Shown piece after piece: positions 1 to 11,051 of a DNA stretch of 64,000 nucleotides (the first letter of the stretch is position 1; every line of letters begins with the position of its first letter). A model generated the notes under the pieces. The model ran no database searches, had not been told where the DNA came from, and was given only the letters and a program-made list of their open reading frames with translations. The position numbers were made by a program, and so were the translations under genes. The stretch is from Coptis chinensis. Taxonomy: Eukaryota > Streptophyta > Magnoliopsida > Ranunculales > Ranunculaceae. The DNA lies in the NCBI GenBank assembly GCA_015680905.1, contig CM027377.1, positions 5,914,501-5,978,500 of the forward strand, in the 5' to 3' direction.

Positions 1-40
1 TGATTTCTCTCCTCTCCTCATGTGAGGGAAAACTCCAACA
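1..40 (-). repeat. Start of copia 3' LTR (cut by window edge)
   Basis: Read on the minus strand, a purine-rich tract (about 42-58, GGGAGGGGGAGA) is followed by TGTTGGAGTTTTCC, the usual PPT/LTR boundary of Tnt1-type elements. Only the first 40 bases of the LTR lie in the window. Confidence 0.7.
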
Positions 41-90
41 ATCTCCCCCTCCCGAACAGTGAGGGGGGCTACCTCCATGCAATTTCCAAA

Positions 91-462
91 TCAATAGGAG
101 GAGTGTGTTGCCATTCCGGCAATAACACAACAAACATCAAACTTACCTTTCAGTAAGACTTTGGTCATCATATCCGACCCGTTCTTATCGGTATGGATCT
201 TCTCAATGCACAAATGCTTGTCTTCGAGTACTTCTCTAATCCAATGATAACGCACATGTATGTGCTTGGATCTAGAATGAAAACTCGGATTCTTGCTCAA
301 ATGGATGGCGCTCTGACTGTCACATAAAACTACAAACTGTTTCTGTTTTAGCCTTAGTTTGTCGAAGAACCTCTTCATCTATAGCATCTCTTTGCAACAC
401 TCAGTGGCTGCAATATACTCGGTGTTTGTAGTGAAGAGGGTAACATACTTTTGCAATTTAGA
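91..462 (-). pseudogene. copia-1 RNase H domain
   Basis: Ty1/copia RNase H, which removes the RNA strand during reverse transcription. Visible motifs are EYIAATE upstream, CDSQSAIHL and the SRSKHIHVRYHWIRE block, followed by DMMTK, the family's usual order. Two in-frame stops sit upstream of CDSQSAI: a TAG where the family has Trp (LLWMKKF-type) and a TAA in the ISW-QSK stretch. The frame is therefore not translatable as one protein. It continues from the RT remnant upstream. Confidence 0.88.
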
Positions 463-1800
463 TTACCAAGAAATTGCTCCCCCTACAAAAGTAACCAGAT
501 AACTGGAGGTGGACTTCATCGAGTTAACATCACCTGCCATGTCTGCATCAGTGTAGCCTTCAAGTAAGGGCTTAGTTCTACCAAAGCACAAACAAGATTT
601 GGAAGTGCCCTTGAGATATCTCAATATCCACTTAACACCTTCCCAATGCTCCTTCCCCGGATTTGACAGAAATCGGCTTACAACACCAACGGTGAAAACA
701 ATATCTGGTCTTGTACACACCATGACATACATTAAGCTACCCACTGCGGATGCATAAGGAATTTTTTCCATTTGACTCTGCTCATGCTCACCCTTTGGAC
801 ACATCTCTTTGGTCATGTGGAACTAGCCACCAAGCAGACAATTGACTGGCTTCGCTTGATCCATGTTGAATCTCTTCAACACCTTCTCAATGTAGCTTTC
901 TTGAGAAAGCCACAACTTCCCATTCTTTCTGTCACGAGTGATCCACATCCCAAGTATTTGCTTTGCTTGACCAAAATCCTTCATCTCAAAGGACTTACTC
1001 AGGTATTTCTTTAGCTTGGATATCTTGTTGATGTTTGGGCCAATTATCAACATATCATCCACATACAACAAGAGCACTATGAAATCCCTATCTGGAAATC
1101 TCTGAACAAACACACAATGATCGGAAGCAGGCTTCTTGTATCCTTGCTTCGCCATAAAGGAATCAAACTTTATGTACCACTGTCTCGGTGCTTACTTCAA
1201 CCCATACAAGCTATTCATCAACTTGCATACTAGGTGCTCCTTGCCTTTGACCTCAAACCCCTCTGGCTGGTCCATGTAGACATCTTCTTCAAGATCTCCA
1301 TGAAGAAAAAGTCGCCTTAACATCTAGTCGCTTTCAACCTCTAGGTTTATACTTGCGGCCATACCCAATACCACCCTGATAGAAGTCATCTTCACTACAG
1401 GAGAGAAAATCTCATCAAAGTCAATCCCTTTCCTTTAACCAAATCCCTTCACTACAAGGCGAGCTTTGTGCCTTGGGTGAGGATTGTTCTCCTCATGCTT
1501 GACTTTGTAGATACACTTATTCTTGAGAATTTTTTTTCCTTTCGGTTTTTCAACTAACTCATAAGTGTGATTCTTATGCAAAGAATCCATCTCATCATGC
1601 ATGACCTTCAACCACTTCTCCTTGTTTGTACCCTCAAGTGGCTCTTGATAGTACATAGGTTCTCCACCATCAGATAGTAAAACATACGTATGTAGTGGAT
1701 ACTTGGTTGAAGCTTGTCTCTCTCTGTTTGTCATTCTTGCCCCATCTGCTGGTGCCTTAGGAGGATGCACTTCTGCTTGCTCAGGTGGTGGTTCATGCAC
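463..1800 (-). pseudogene. copia-1 reverse transcriptase
   Basis: RT of the copia pol polyprotein. From N to C: WLKVMHDEMDSL with IYKVKHEE and ARLVVKGFG (1435-1800), the [10 protein letters not shown] and LYGLK-APRQWY region near 1180-1300, the catalytic LLYVDDMLIIG box (823-1155), and the C-terminal AVGSLMYVMVCTRPDI and ILRYLKGT (463-816). Frameshifts separate these blocks, and a TAG after LLGG (near 820) splits the last two. The YVDD box itself is intact. The linker upstream (1800-1930) is acidic and low-complexity, as is usual between INT and RT. Confidence 0.92.
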
Positions 1801-1929
1801 TTCATCTGCATCTTCTATATCAATAGGTTCTATCCCATCATGATCAATAGGATCATCATCATAAGCTTCAAACTCATGGTTCTATGCATTCTCAATGCCT
1901 TCTGCACGTTCCACAGTAGGAACTTCTGG

Positions 1930-2614
1930 TTATGAATCAACAAGATCATTAGTGAAAGCCTGTAGCTTCTCACCCTCCTCAAAGTCTGCTATGGTTTGGT
2001 CTTCCAAGAACACAACATCTCGACTTTGGATTACTTTCTTGTTAATCGGATCATAGAGTTTGTAGCCAAACTTCTCATCCCCATAACCCAGAAAAATACA
2101 CTGCTTGGCTTTGTCATCAAGCTTGGATCTCTCATCCTTTGGAATATGCACAAATGCCCTGCACCCAAATACCTTCAAGTATTCATAATCAACATCTCTG
2201 CCTGACCATACTCTTTATGGATAGTCACTATTCAGAGGTTTTGACGGCGATAGATTGATCACATGCACGGCTGTACGCATTGCTTCTACCCAGTAGCTTC
2301 TAGGTAGCTTAGAGTGAGACAACATGCATCTCATCCTCTCTACAATGGTACGACATTCTCTCTACTATTCCATTCTATTGCGGTGTCTTGGGAACGGTCT
2401 GCTCATGACGAATCCCATGACTCTGGCAATACTCTTCAAACGGCCCTATGTACTCACCCCCATTATCTGAACGAATACACTTCAAAAGCTTCCCTGTCTC
2501 TCTTTCCACCATGCTATGGAATGTCTTGAACACGCCAAGTACTTCATCCTTGGTCTTCAGACTATAGGCCCATATCTTTCTTGACGCATCATCAATGAAT
2601 GTCAAGAAGTACAA
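1930..2614 (-). pseudogene. copia-1 integrase core and C-terminal region
   Basis: Copia integrase, which inserts the cDNA. Residues FLTFIDDASRK (first catalytic Asp) and IRSDNGGEY (second Asp) are in 2375-2614. Downstream, KVFGCRAFVHIP, CIFLGYGDEKFGYKLYD and the SRDVVFLE block (1930-2178) are the conserved post-core region. The segment between (2179-2374), where the third catalytic Glu should lie, is frameshifted. Confidence 0.92.
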
Positions 2615-2730
2615 AGCTCCCTAGTGAGACTTTACTCTCATAGGACCACATAAATCAGTGTGAACAAGCTCAAGGACATTGTCCTTCTTGTGAGACGGAA
2701 ATATTTGGAAAGACACCCTGTGTTGCTTTC

Positions 2731-3051
2731 CTACCAAACATATATACATCTATTTAAATGTGTACCTTTGATGTCTGGCAATGCCTTTTGCTTAGCAAGA
2801 ACTTCTATCCCTTTTTTGCCCATATGACACAGTCTCTTGTGCCACAGTTCGGAAGAAGCTTCTTCTTCTGCCGCATTCACTTCTGCATTACACAAACTAG
2901 CTTGTGTTTTGTAAAGAGAGCAAGTTTTCTTCCCTCTGGCTGCTATTATGGAACCTCTGCTCAATTTCCATACCCCATTACCAAACGAGTTTACAAAGCT
3001 ATCATCATCTAACTTCCCAGCCGAAATGTAATGTTGGGATACCTGAAACAA
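2731..3051 (-). pseudogene. copia-1 GAG-preintegrase / zinc-binding region
   Basis: Contains SAGKLDDD, GVWKLSRGS, ARGKKTCSLY and LWHKRLCHMGKKGIEVLAK, the HHCC-type region that precedes copia integrase. The expected upstream stretch (LYVPGMRKNL-type) is absent, so the element breaks here. The junction with the CACTA-type DNA lies at about 3046-3055. Confidence 0.88.
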
Positions 3052-3461
3052 TTATTATAGCAAATATTTTTATTTAAATAAAAAATTAATATCCGACGGA
3101 TAAAATCTGTCTAGTTGTAAACTACCCCGATGGACAATAACATTCGCCAACTGTCGAAATACCAGACGGCCTATGACACCCGTAATGTCCGACGGCTAGT
3201 GGCAGCTGGTCTAACCGACGATTAATAACAGCAGCTAATTACCGACGGTTTTTAAGAGCAGGAATATCTGACAGTCTAAAGCAATTGGCATGTCCGTCGG
3301 CAAAGATCTTCAACGCCGACGAGCTATTTTGACCAATAATAGCCGTCGGAAGCCTATGCCGACCTAGCATTTTTTTACGGTCTTGCGGCAGTTTTCGTCT
3401 GTCGGGTAATACCTTAGGCGACAGTTATTGTCTGTCGGGTAAAGTCGTTCCTTTTGTAGTG
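3052..3461 (-). mobile_element. CACTA (En/Spm-like) terminal and subterminal region
   Basis: The minus-strand end at 3461 reads CACTACAAAAGGAACGAC, a typical CACTA terminus. Inward of it are many copies of a CCGACGG/CCGTCGG-type motif in both orientations (for example near 3091, 3192, 3242, 3296 and 3345), like the subterminal transposase-binding arrays of this superfamily. The opposite terminus is not in the window. The copia remnant is either inside this element or joined to it by deletion. Confidence 0.75.
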
Positions 3462-4094
3462 AGGTTGGGAATTAGGATCGACCTAACCCCTAACTTGTAC
3501 AAAAAAAAAAGTTACTCTAGGCATTAACTAGAAATTAGGTGGCCAACTCATAGTTTAAGGGCCCGACTAAAAGAAATTGTACCAAAGTCAAATTTTCAAT
3601 CATAATTGGACCAAGACCTAATATCATGTCACCATCATAAGTAGGACCAAACCCTAAATCTCCATTTCTTTGCAATGTCTTGTACTTTTTATCTCAGAAT
3701 TCTTATTGACTATATGATTATATCATTTTGCATTGGAATGAATACCACTACACAATAATACTACTCGCTCATATATGAAGAGAGAGAGAGTCTAACTTAA
3801 GTACTATTCTTTAGCTAGCTAGTTATAAAACCATAAAATTTATTCATTCGATCATTTAGTGGTTGAACATCGTAAGTCTTGAAGGGCCTAAGTACGTATT
3901 GCGTTTTACAAATCATAGTGCATGAATTAACACAATCTTCCATTTATTTCAAACCACCAAAGCTGCATGTCAAGAAAACCAAAAACCAATTCTTGTTAGC
4001 AATTTCAACGTAGAGATGTCCAAAACAAAATAAAAACAATATATATATGCAGCTTTTTATATGTTAAATCATATAAAAATAATATATATATATA
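3462..4094. other. AT-rich spacer, no gene seen
   Basis: No open frame with coding character and no recognised repeat. It contains short A-runs and a GA-rich stretch near 3780, and ends in a TA run next to the hAT-like element. Confidence 0.6.
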
Positions 4095-5309
<1,215 letters not shown>

Positions 5310-5388
5310 CAAAAACCAAAAAAAAAAAAATTAAATCTAAATATCAGTTCTTGTTTTAATCTTTAGTCGAGTTATATACCATATTTTT

Positions 5389-5628
5389 CTAGTGTGCTAT
5401 TGGTGGCATACTAGCTCTTTGGAGATTCATCTGAGTGGGTAAATTGGGACATGTCGAATTGAAACACTCCCACCAACAACCGAACTTGGACCCTCCGCCT
5501 CTCCTGCAGTCTTTGTAACACCTAGGAAAGCAGATGATTTCATATGGGTGGACTGCAGAAGTCTCTCTTACAACCGAAGCCAAAACTAATACAATCAAAA
5601 TAACAACTCTTACACCTTTTCCTTCCAT
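5389..5628 (-). CDS. Small secreted Cys-rich (thionin-like) peptide 1
   Basis: A 79-residue protein. The ATG at 5628 is chosen because the frame upstream starts only at a GTG. Residues 1-25 form a signal peptide: basic MEGKGVRVV, then a hydrophobic VILIVLVLASVV core, then ETSA. The mature part has six Cys in the spacing C-x3-C-x3-C-x9-C-x3-C-x4-C, followed by a Cys-free tail of about 25 residues. Paired CxxxC motifs are seen in plant thionin-like and related secreted peptides, which are usually extracellular or vacuolar. Function is inferred from this pattern only. A TATA-like site lies about 75 bp upstream. A second peptide of the same style lies at 15369. It looks intact; it could also be a one-exon remnant of a longer gene. 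Confidence 0.65.
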   Translation of the reverse strand: MEGKGVRVVILIVLVLASVVRETSAVHPYEIICFPRCYKDCRRGGGSKFGCWWECFNSTCPNLPTQMNLQRASMPPIAH

Positions 5629-5700
5629 CTTCACTAGCCTCTTTGATTAAATTGTTTTTCTTTTGGTCTTTTTAATGGGCTCAATAGTCCTCCTATAGGC

Positions 5701-5710
5701 TAAATTTATA
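5701..5710 (-). promoter_or_regulatory. Candidate TATA box of peptide gene 1
   Basis: TATAAATTTA on the minus strand, about 75 bp upstream of the ATG at 5628. Supported by position only, in an AT-rich context. Confidence 0.35.
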
Positions 5711-6330
5711 AAATTTGTGCCAGGAGCAAATTTGGTTTTTCAATCGAGTCTTTAATGCAATATTCTAGACAAATACATCACTACCATATGTACTTGAATT
5801 AGTTGAATACCTATAGGAATATCCTCTTGAAAATCCAATTTAGTACGTGAAAACATGTCAAAAAACATATATAGCAATTATTGGTATAGATATAATACAT
5901 TACTATATAAGACTAATAACAATATTTTGGATGTAATATTTTTAAAAAGAAAATGGAAACCTGCCAATCGACCCTAATTTGTTTTTAAAAAATTATGATC
6001 TTCGTTCTGGAATCTTAATTAATGTTAGGCATCGTTTTCAAATTCTCCATAAAAGTTGGGAGACTGAGGAGAAAATTTTATTTATTTATTTAGGATTTCC
6101 TATAAAAGATTCCTTGATGGATTTACCTATCTTGTAGGAGAAGAAATCCAAAAAAACAGGCCTAGGAAAAGATAAGAGTTGGGCAATATATATTTACCTT
6201 TCTACTCAAACAAACATTTTCTAAAATTTAACAAATATTTGTTTAATATTTGTAAATGCACAAATGATATGAATTACATTAATGTAGATGCTTATTTCTA
6301 GCATCAAATTAGCATCATAAAAATAATTTT
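5711..6330. other. AT-rich spacer, no gene seen
   Basis: Short frames only, none with coding character. No recognised repeat or RNA gene. Confidence 0.55.
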
Positions 6331-7207
6331 TGTAAGTGGAGAAATAGAAATATATAAAATCACCCAAGTGTGTAGGTGGTTCGACGTTGATTGGTGCCGA
6401 CGTCCACACGGAATGCAGATGCACTGACATTCTTATCAGCCGCAATAGATCAACAGATATCCAAATAGGCTGGACAATCGAGATTGAATTTCATAACATC
6501 CAAGCATAAAAGTAGCTAGAGCCATTCTCTCTGCATTTTATATATCAAAGGGAGTTAATCAACTGTAAAACGTATATCTATCAACATGCTAATTCGAGTT
6601 ATAGAACATACCTTAGTCCTAGCGGAAGAAACCCAAATATAAAGAATGATAACCCTTGTTTGTTGTTACAAGCCTCGTCTCTTTAGTAGGATTGCCACTA
6701 GAATCAACCTTTATAATCCACACCTTAAACCCACTCCTTGGTGATCAATGGAGATAGTATAGAGTAAAATCTTTGAGATAGATTGTTTTGTTATTTTTTT
6801 TATAATACCTACGTAAGGTATTTAAAACCAAACTAGAAAATAGCTAACTCCCACTACTCTTGTGCAACAAGAGATTCAAGATAGATTCTATTCTATCTAG
6901 TATGATAACCCATAGTACATTATATCCTACGATCTAGGGAGTAGCCTATATTGGAGATGGATCTTTGATCCATGTGAGCGGACTTAAGTGATCCGACCCA
7001 CTTACATCTCTATTACTCATCTTTGCATACAGGGAATAAGGTGTGCGACATCACGAGAAGGACAAAGAGCAACAGGAGCGATATTATTATTAAGTTTTCA
7101 CCCAACTAATAAAAATACATCACCCAAAAGCATCTCGTATATGCCTTAGACATTGTTGATTACACCGGAATCAACACTCTTAATCCCTCGTATAAAGCAG
7201 TGCTACA
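6331..7207 (-). repeat. Candidate 3' LTR of copia-2
   Basis: On the minus strand it begins TGTAGCACTGC just after the polypurine tract. A matching inner end CTCCACTTACA at 6331 gives TGTA...TACA. There is no second copy in the window to confirm the outer boundary, so 6331 is provisional. Confidence 0.45.
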
Positions 7208-7217
7208 TCCCCTCTTC
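7208..7217 (-). other. Polypurine tract of copia-2
   Basis: GAAGAGGGGA on the minus strand, directly before the LTR start TGTAGC. This is the plus-strand priming site of an LTR element. Confidence 0.6.
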
Positions 7218-7940
7218 GTTTTGTACTCATGACATAGCAAAAAAATAGTCGCGGGCCTGCTATGAGTCACAAAATAGATGTAATATCAAAAAGTCTTCCC
7301 TAAGTATTCATGTCACTTCAATTATATCCAGCCACTTTTCTAGAAATGCCCCGTAATACGGTAAATATCGTCGTACTTAGGAAGCACACTAAAGTAGCGT
7401 CACTAAATATTCTCTTCATGACATAACCTTAGGTTAAGAAAGGCATACAATGAGAAAATATTTTAATTATCCCAGTGGCTCACATAACAATGAAGAGGGG
7501 ATTCATTCATTGTTCTCAGTATCAGTCGGCAAAGCACATACAATATGTTATGTATGCTATGATGTTATCCCATTAAAATGGGTATGTCACTTGCAAAACT
7601 GTAACACCATATGAATCTCAGTCTAGTCACTAAACAAGCACCTAACTTGAGTTTTATCCCAGTCACTTGCTAGCGACTGTCAAGAAAAATATTTATATTC
7701 GGCCTAACTACATGCTACATAAAATTGTGGATAAATTTTATGTTCGACCTTTACTTTATAAGGTCTCATCTTAGCTCTAACTAAGGCGACATTCAAGAAT
7801 TTTAAAAAATATTCTTTTTGCTCTTCTAGCGCCAAAAATATATAGTATCTCATCTTGCTCACTCTCCAAGCGCCAAGGTGAATCACCAGTGTGAGTAGGT
7901 CGATTCAAGCCCGGTGACAAAACAAATTTAGAATGTGTAA
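7218..7940. other. Copia-2 untranslated spacer between RNase H and 3' LTR
   Basis: About 720 bp without coding character between the RNase H stop and the polypurine tract. It is part of the retrotransposon. A second purine-rich stretch (7490-7502) lies on the opposite strand and is not the priming tract. Confidence 0.5.
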
Positions 7941-8648
7941 TTAAAATAATATTCCAGAAAAAACTGAATTAATAAAATATATCATAAAGAATATGTCAAT
8001 TACAAAAAAAGATACCCAAACATATAAAATCCTACAAAGTCCCATACTCCTAGCATGAGATTTAAATGCATCTCGTGCATTAGGTTTAGTCATGGGATCA
8101 GCCATCGTGTTAAGTGTGGAGATATGTTTCAAGACCACTTTTCCTGTTGCAACCTTATCTCGAATGTAGTGAAAATGAGTCTTTATGTGTTTGGCCTTCC
8201 CATGATATTTAGGATCCTTTGCAAATGCCAAAGCTGCAGTGCTATCACTATAAAGTAATATTGCATCCTTTGCATGAGTTGTGATATCTAAGTGTATCAA
8301 GAATTTCTTTAGCCAAATAACTTCTTGGACTGTAGCTGATCGAGCAAGCAACATACTCTGACTCCATTATAGACCAAGTAACACATTTTTGCTTCTGGCT
8401 ACACCAAGTAATAATCCACCTTTGAGCATAAAAGTATAACCCGAAGTGGACTTGCGCTCATCTTTATCACCAGCCTAGTCTGCATCGATATAACCTTTCA
8501 GTTTCAAGTCTCCACCACCATGGTAACTTAGGACAAAATCAGCAGTCCCTTGTAGATATATGAGTATCCTTTTCACAGCTTTCCAATGAGCGGGACCAAG
8601 ATTACTCTGATAACGACTGACTAACCCGACTGCAAAGATGATATCTGG
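7941..8648 (-). pseudogene. copia-2 RNase H and RT C-terminus
   Basis: RNase H block with LLYSDSTAALAFAKDP, GKAKHIKTHFHYIRDKV and TMADPMTKP (7941-8354). Upstream, in shifted frames (8355-8648), the RT C-terminal stretch is readable as RPDIIFAVG-like, AHWKAVKRI and DLKLKGYIDAD, with an in-frame stop where the DADWAG-type Trp is expected. The frames are not continuous. Confidence 0.88.
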
Positions 8649-10560
8649 TCAAGTATACATCATGGCGTATATCAGACTACCAATTGCAGCCGCATACGAC
8701 ACATTGGACATTTGATTCTTTTCTTCATTAGTTTTGGGACATTGATCAAGGTTTAAGACACATCCTTTTTCCAATTGGGTGTCTATTGGTTTGGAGTTTT
8801 GCATACAAAAACGCTCAAGAATATTTCTAATGTAAGTCTCTTGAGACAAACCAAGAAATTTCCTTAGGCGATCTCTCGTGATCTTAACTCCCAACACATA
8901 GTCTACTTCACCCATATCCTTCGTATCAAAATTGGAGGACATCCACATCTTAGTGGCAACAATGGAATCCATATCATTCCCAACTAAAAGAATGTCATCA
9001 ACATACAATGAAAGACTAAAAAAACTCTTTCTGGATCATTTAGTGTACACGTAGTGATCTGATTTTCTTCAATCATCTCAAAACCAATTGAGGTAATTGA
9101 ATTGTGAAATCTAAGATACCATTGTCTAGACCAGTGTAGTTAAGGCACAAATAGGCGCGCGACTAAGGCGCGAGGCAAGGCAAGGCACACCTTTGTGCCT
9201 CGCCTTGACCAAGGCGTGGGAGCTAACATAAGGCGCGTGCCTTTTGTGCTTTTTTGCATATTTTCTTGAGGCGCAAAGGCGCACACGCCTTATCAACGTT
9301 CATAGGTTTTTTGTACAAACTTTGCTATATATGACACATTTACACTCGATCCAATGGTTGTATAGTACAAGAAATTGTACAAATTTAATAAGTTTCATTT
9401 TGGAGTACACTCTAAGTTTTAATTTTGACTAGTTTCTGTTAAGTTGTATGGATTAAGAGAAGACATAAAGATGGATTAAATAAAATTTTATGGGATTCCA
9501 AAATTCGAATCATGTGTTCTATTTCGTGAATAACTCATTTGGTTCACTCTTTTAGTTTATTAAAGTTGAGCTAGATTGTATTGAGAAATACAAGTTTTAT
9601 TTTGCTAATGTTTACAATCACATAGAGTTAATTTTAATGTTTGGCTAAGTAAATCAGTGATAATTCATGTCACATTTAATATTTATTTTATTTTTTTATT
9701 TGTTAAATCTAGTTTTTTATTAATGCGAGCCTCACTTTAATAAGTCACGCGCCACACCTCACGCCTTGCACCTAAGGCACAAAGATAGTATTACACTTTA
9801 GGTGTGCCTCAATGCCTTGACTACACTGGTCTAGACGACTGCTTAAGGTCATATATAGAACATTTTAAGCGGCAAGCTTTGCGCTCTTGTCCCTGGACCT
9901 CAAAACCAGTCGGTTGAGCCATATAGATCTCTTCCTTCAATTCACAATTGAGAAATGCGGTCTTAACATCCATTTGAAAAAGTTCTAAATCCTGTTGTGT
10001 GACAATATCTAGAATGAGGCGAATTGAAGCGAATCTCACCACAGGGGAGAATGTCTCTTCATAGTCTATACCTTCTTGTTGGGTATATATAACCTTTCGC
10101 CACAAGACATGCTCTATGCTTGTCAATTGAACCATTTGCCTTGTGTTTAAATTTAAAAATCCATTTATGTTCAATAATTTTAAGCTCATGCGGAAGATCA
10201 ACTAACTCCCAGACCTCGTTTTTCCCCATTAAGCTCATCTCATCTTATATAGCAGCCATCACGTTGTCTCTAGCAGAACAAGAAAATTGCTTCTTTGAAA
10301 GAAGTAGGTTCTTCCTCATCTAATGGAGTACACATAAAAATATCCCCTTCAATCTCGAAATGACAATGGGGAATATTTCCACGTTTACTCCTACGCAGTT
10401 AAGGATCTTGTGGAGTATATAGTGGTACACCCCCACTAGGTTGAAAACCACTCCCACTATCTTCAACGATTACAGGATGGGGAATTAATTCTCTGCCTTC
10501 GCTTGAAGATAGTAGGATGTCTTCACCCTCCTCTATCTAATATAGGTCAAGATCTTTCTT
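8649..10560 (-). pseudogene. copia-2 reverse transcriptase, interrupted by an insertion
   Basis: Pieces from N to C: the linker and WELVDLPHELKIIEHKWIF stretch (about 10130-10230), YEETFSPVVRFASIRLI, DVKTAFLNCELKEEIYM and QPTGFEVQGQE (9837-10120), then the hAT-like insertion. RT resumes in SSRQWYLRF, followed by a frameshift and YVDDILLVGNDM, DMGEVDYVLGVKI and LGLSQETYI (8649-9008). The catalytic YVDD is retained. The acidic linker upstream (10210-10560) has several stops. Confidence 0.88.
9132..9828. mobile_element. Non-autonomous hAT-like element inserted in copia-2 RT
   Basis: 697 bp. The left end reads CAGTGTAGTTAAGGCA and the right end, reverse-complemented, CAGTGTAGTCAAGGCA. A perfect 8-bp duplication GTCTAGAC flanks it (9124-9131 and 9829-9836). 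Subterminal AAGGCGCG/GCGCCTT-type repeats occur at both ends, with an AT-rich interior. It carries no transposase. Removing the element restores the RT reading SSRQWY. It is younger than the copia element it splits. Confidence 0.9.
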
Positions 10561-10664
10561 TGCGTTATGTATGCTAGGAAAATCATTCTCAATGAAATCT
10601 ATATCGCGAGCCGAGACTCTATTTCTGGCATTCCTCTATCAAGATGCATGTTCAACATACATAA

Positions 10665-11045
10665 TGTAAGGGAATTTCTGAGTATCCTACGATCCTCCTC
10701 TGTGCCATGTGATGAAAAACTTTGGGAATGGAAGAGAAAAAATGAGATGAGTTGATTGAGTAATCAGGGTTGAACCGCTATGGGGGTGCCTATGTATATT
10801 CCTATATGTTTAGAAGAATCAAACCCTATTTTGCGTAGTTCCTAAGAGCAAATTCCTATTGTATATATAGGAGGAGTCTTAGGAGTCCTAAGGTTTAGGC
10901 TAACTTCACTGCTTGTGAGTTTCCTCCCCTCCTAGGGCTCTGTTGTTGTCCTATTAGGAATCTTCTCCCCTTGGAAGTCTGAATCTGGACCATATCTTAT
11001 CAGAGATTGGTTTTCTTTTAGATCATAATAACCCATCATATACAA
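10665..11045 (-). repeat. Partial 3' LTR of the gag-only gypsy element
   Basis: Begins TGTAAGGGAATTTC and follows the 5' LTR for about 380 bp (shared blocks such as CAAACCCTATTTTGCGTAG and GGAAGTCTGAATCT). It then stops near 11045 and runs into gag sequence. The U3-side part is missing, so it is truncated by deletion. Confidence 0.85.
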
Positions 11046-11051
11046 GAAGAG

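Larger units (their letters stand above)
1..3051 (-). mobile_element. Ty1/copia retrotransposon remnant (Tnt1/Tork-like), 5' truncated
   Basis: On the minus strand the order is GAG-preintegrase, integrase, reverse transcriptase, RNase H, polypurine tract and start of the 3' LTR. This is the copia order (INT before RT). Gag, protease and the 5' LTR are missing: homology stops near 3046, where CACTA-type terminal sequence begins. The pol frame is broken by several stops and frameshifts, so the copy is dead. The left window edge cuts the 3' LTR. Confidence 0.93.
6331..10664 (-). mobile_element. Second Ty1/copia retrotransposon remnant (Tork/Ikeros-like)
   Basis: Minus-strand RT and RNase H blocks are followed by a spacer, a polypurine tract and a candidate 3' LTR. 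The 5' part (gag, protease, integrase, 5' LTR) is missing: at 10664 the linker upstream of RT runs directly into an LTR of the gypsy element at 10665-13723. A 697-bp hAT-like element splits RT. The remaining coding parts carry frameshifts. Confidence 0.9.
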
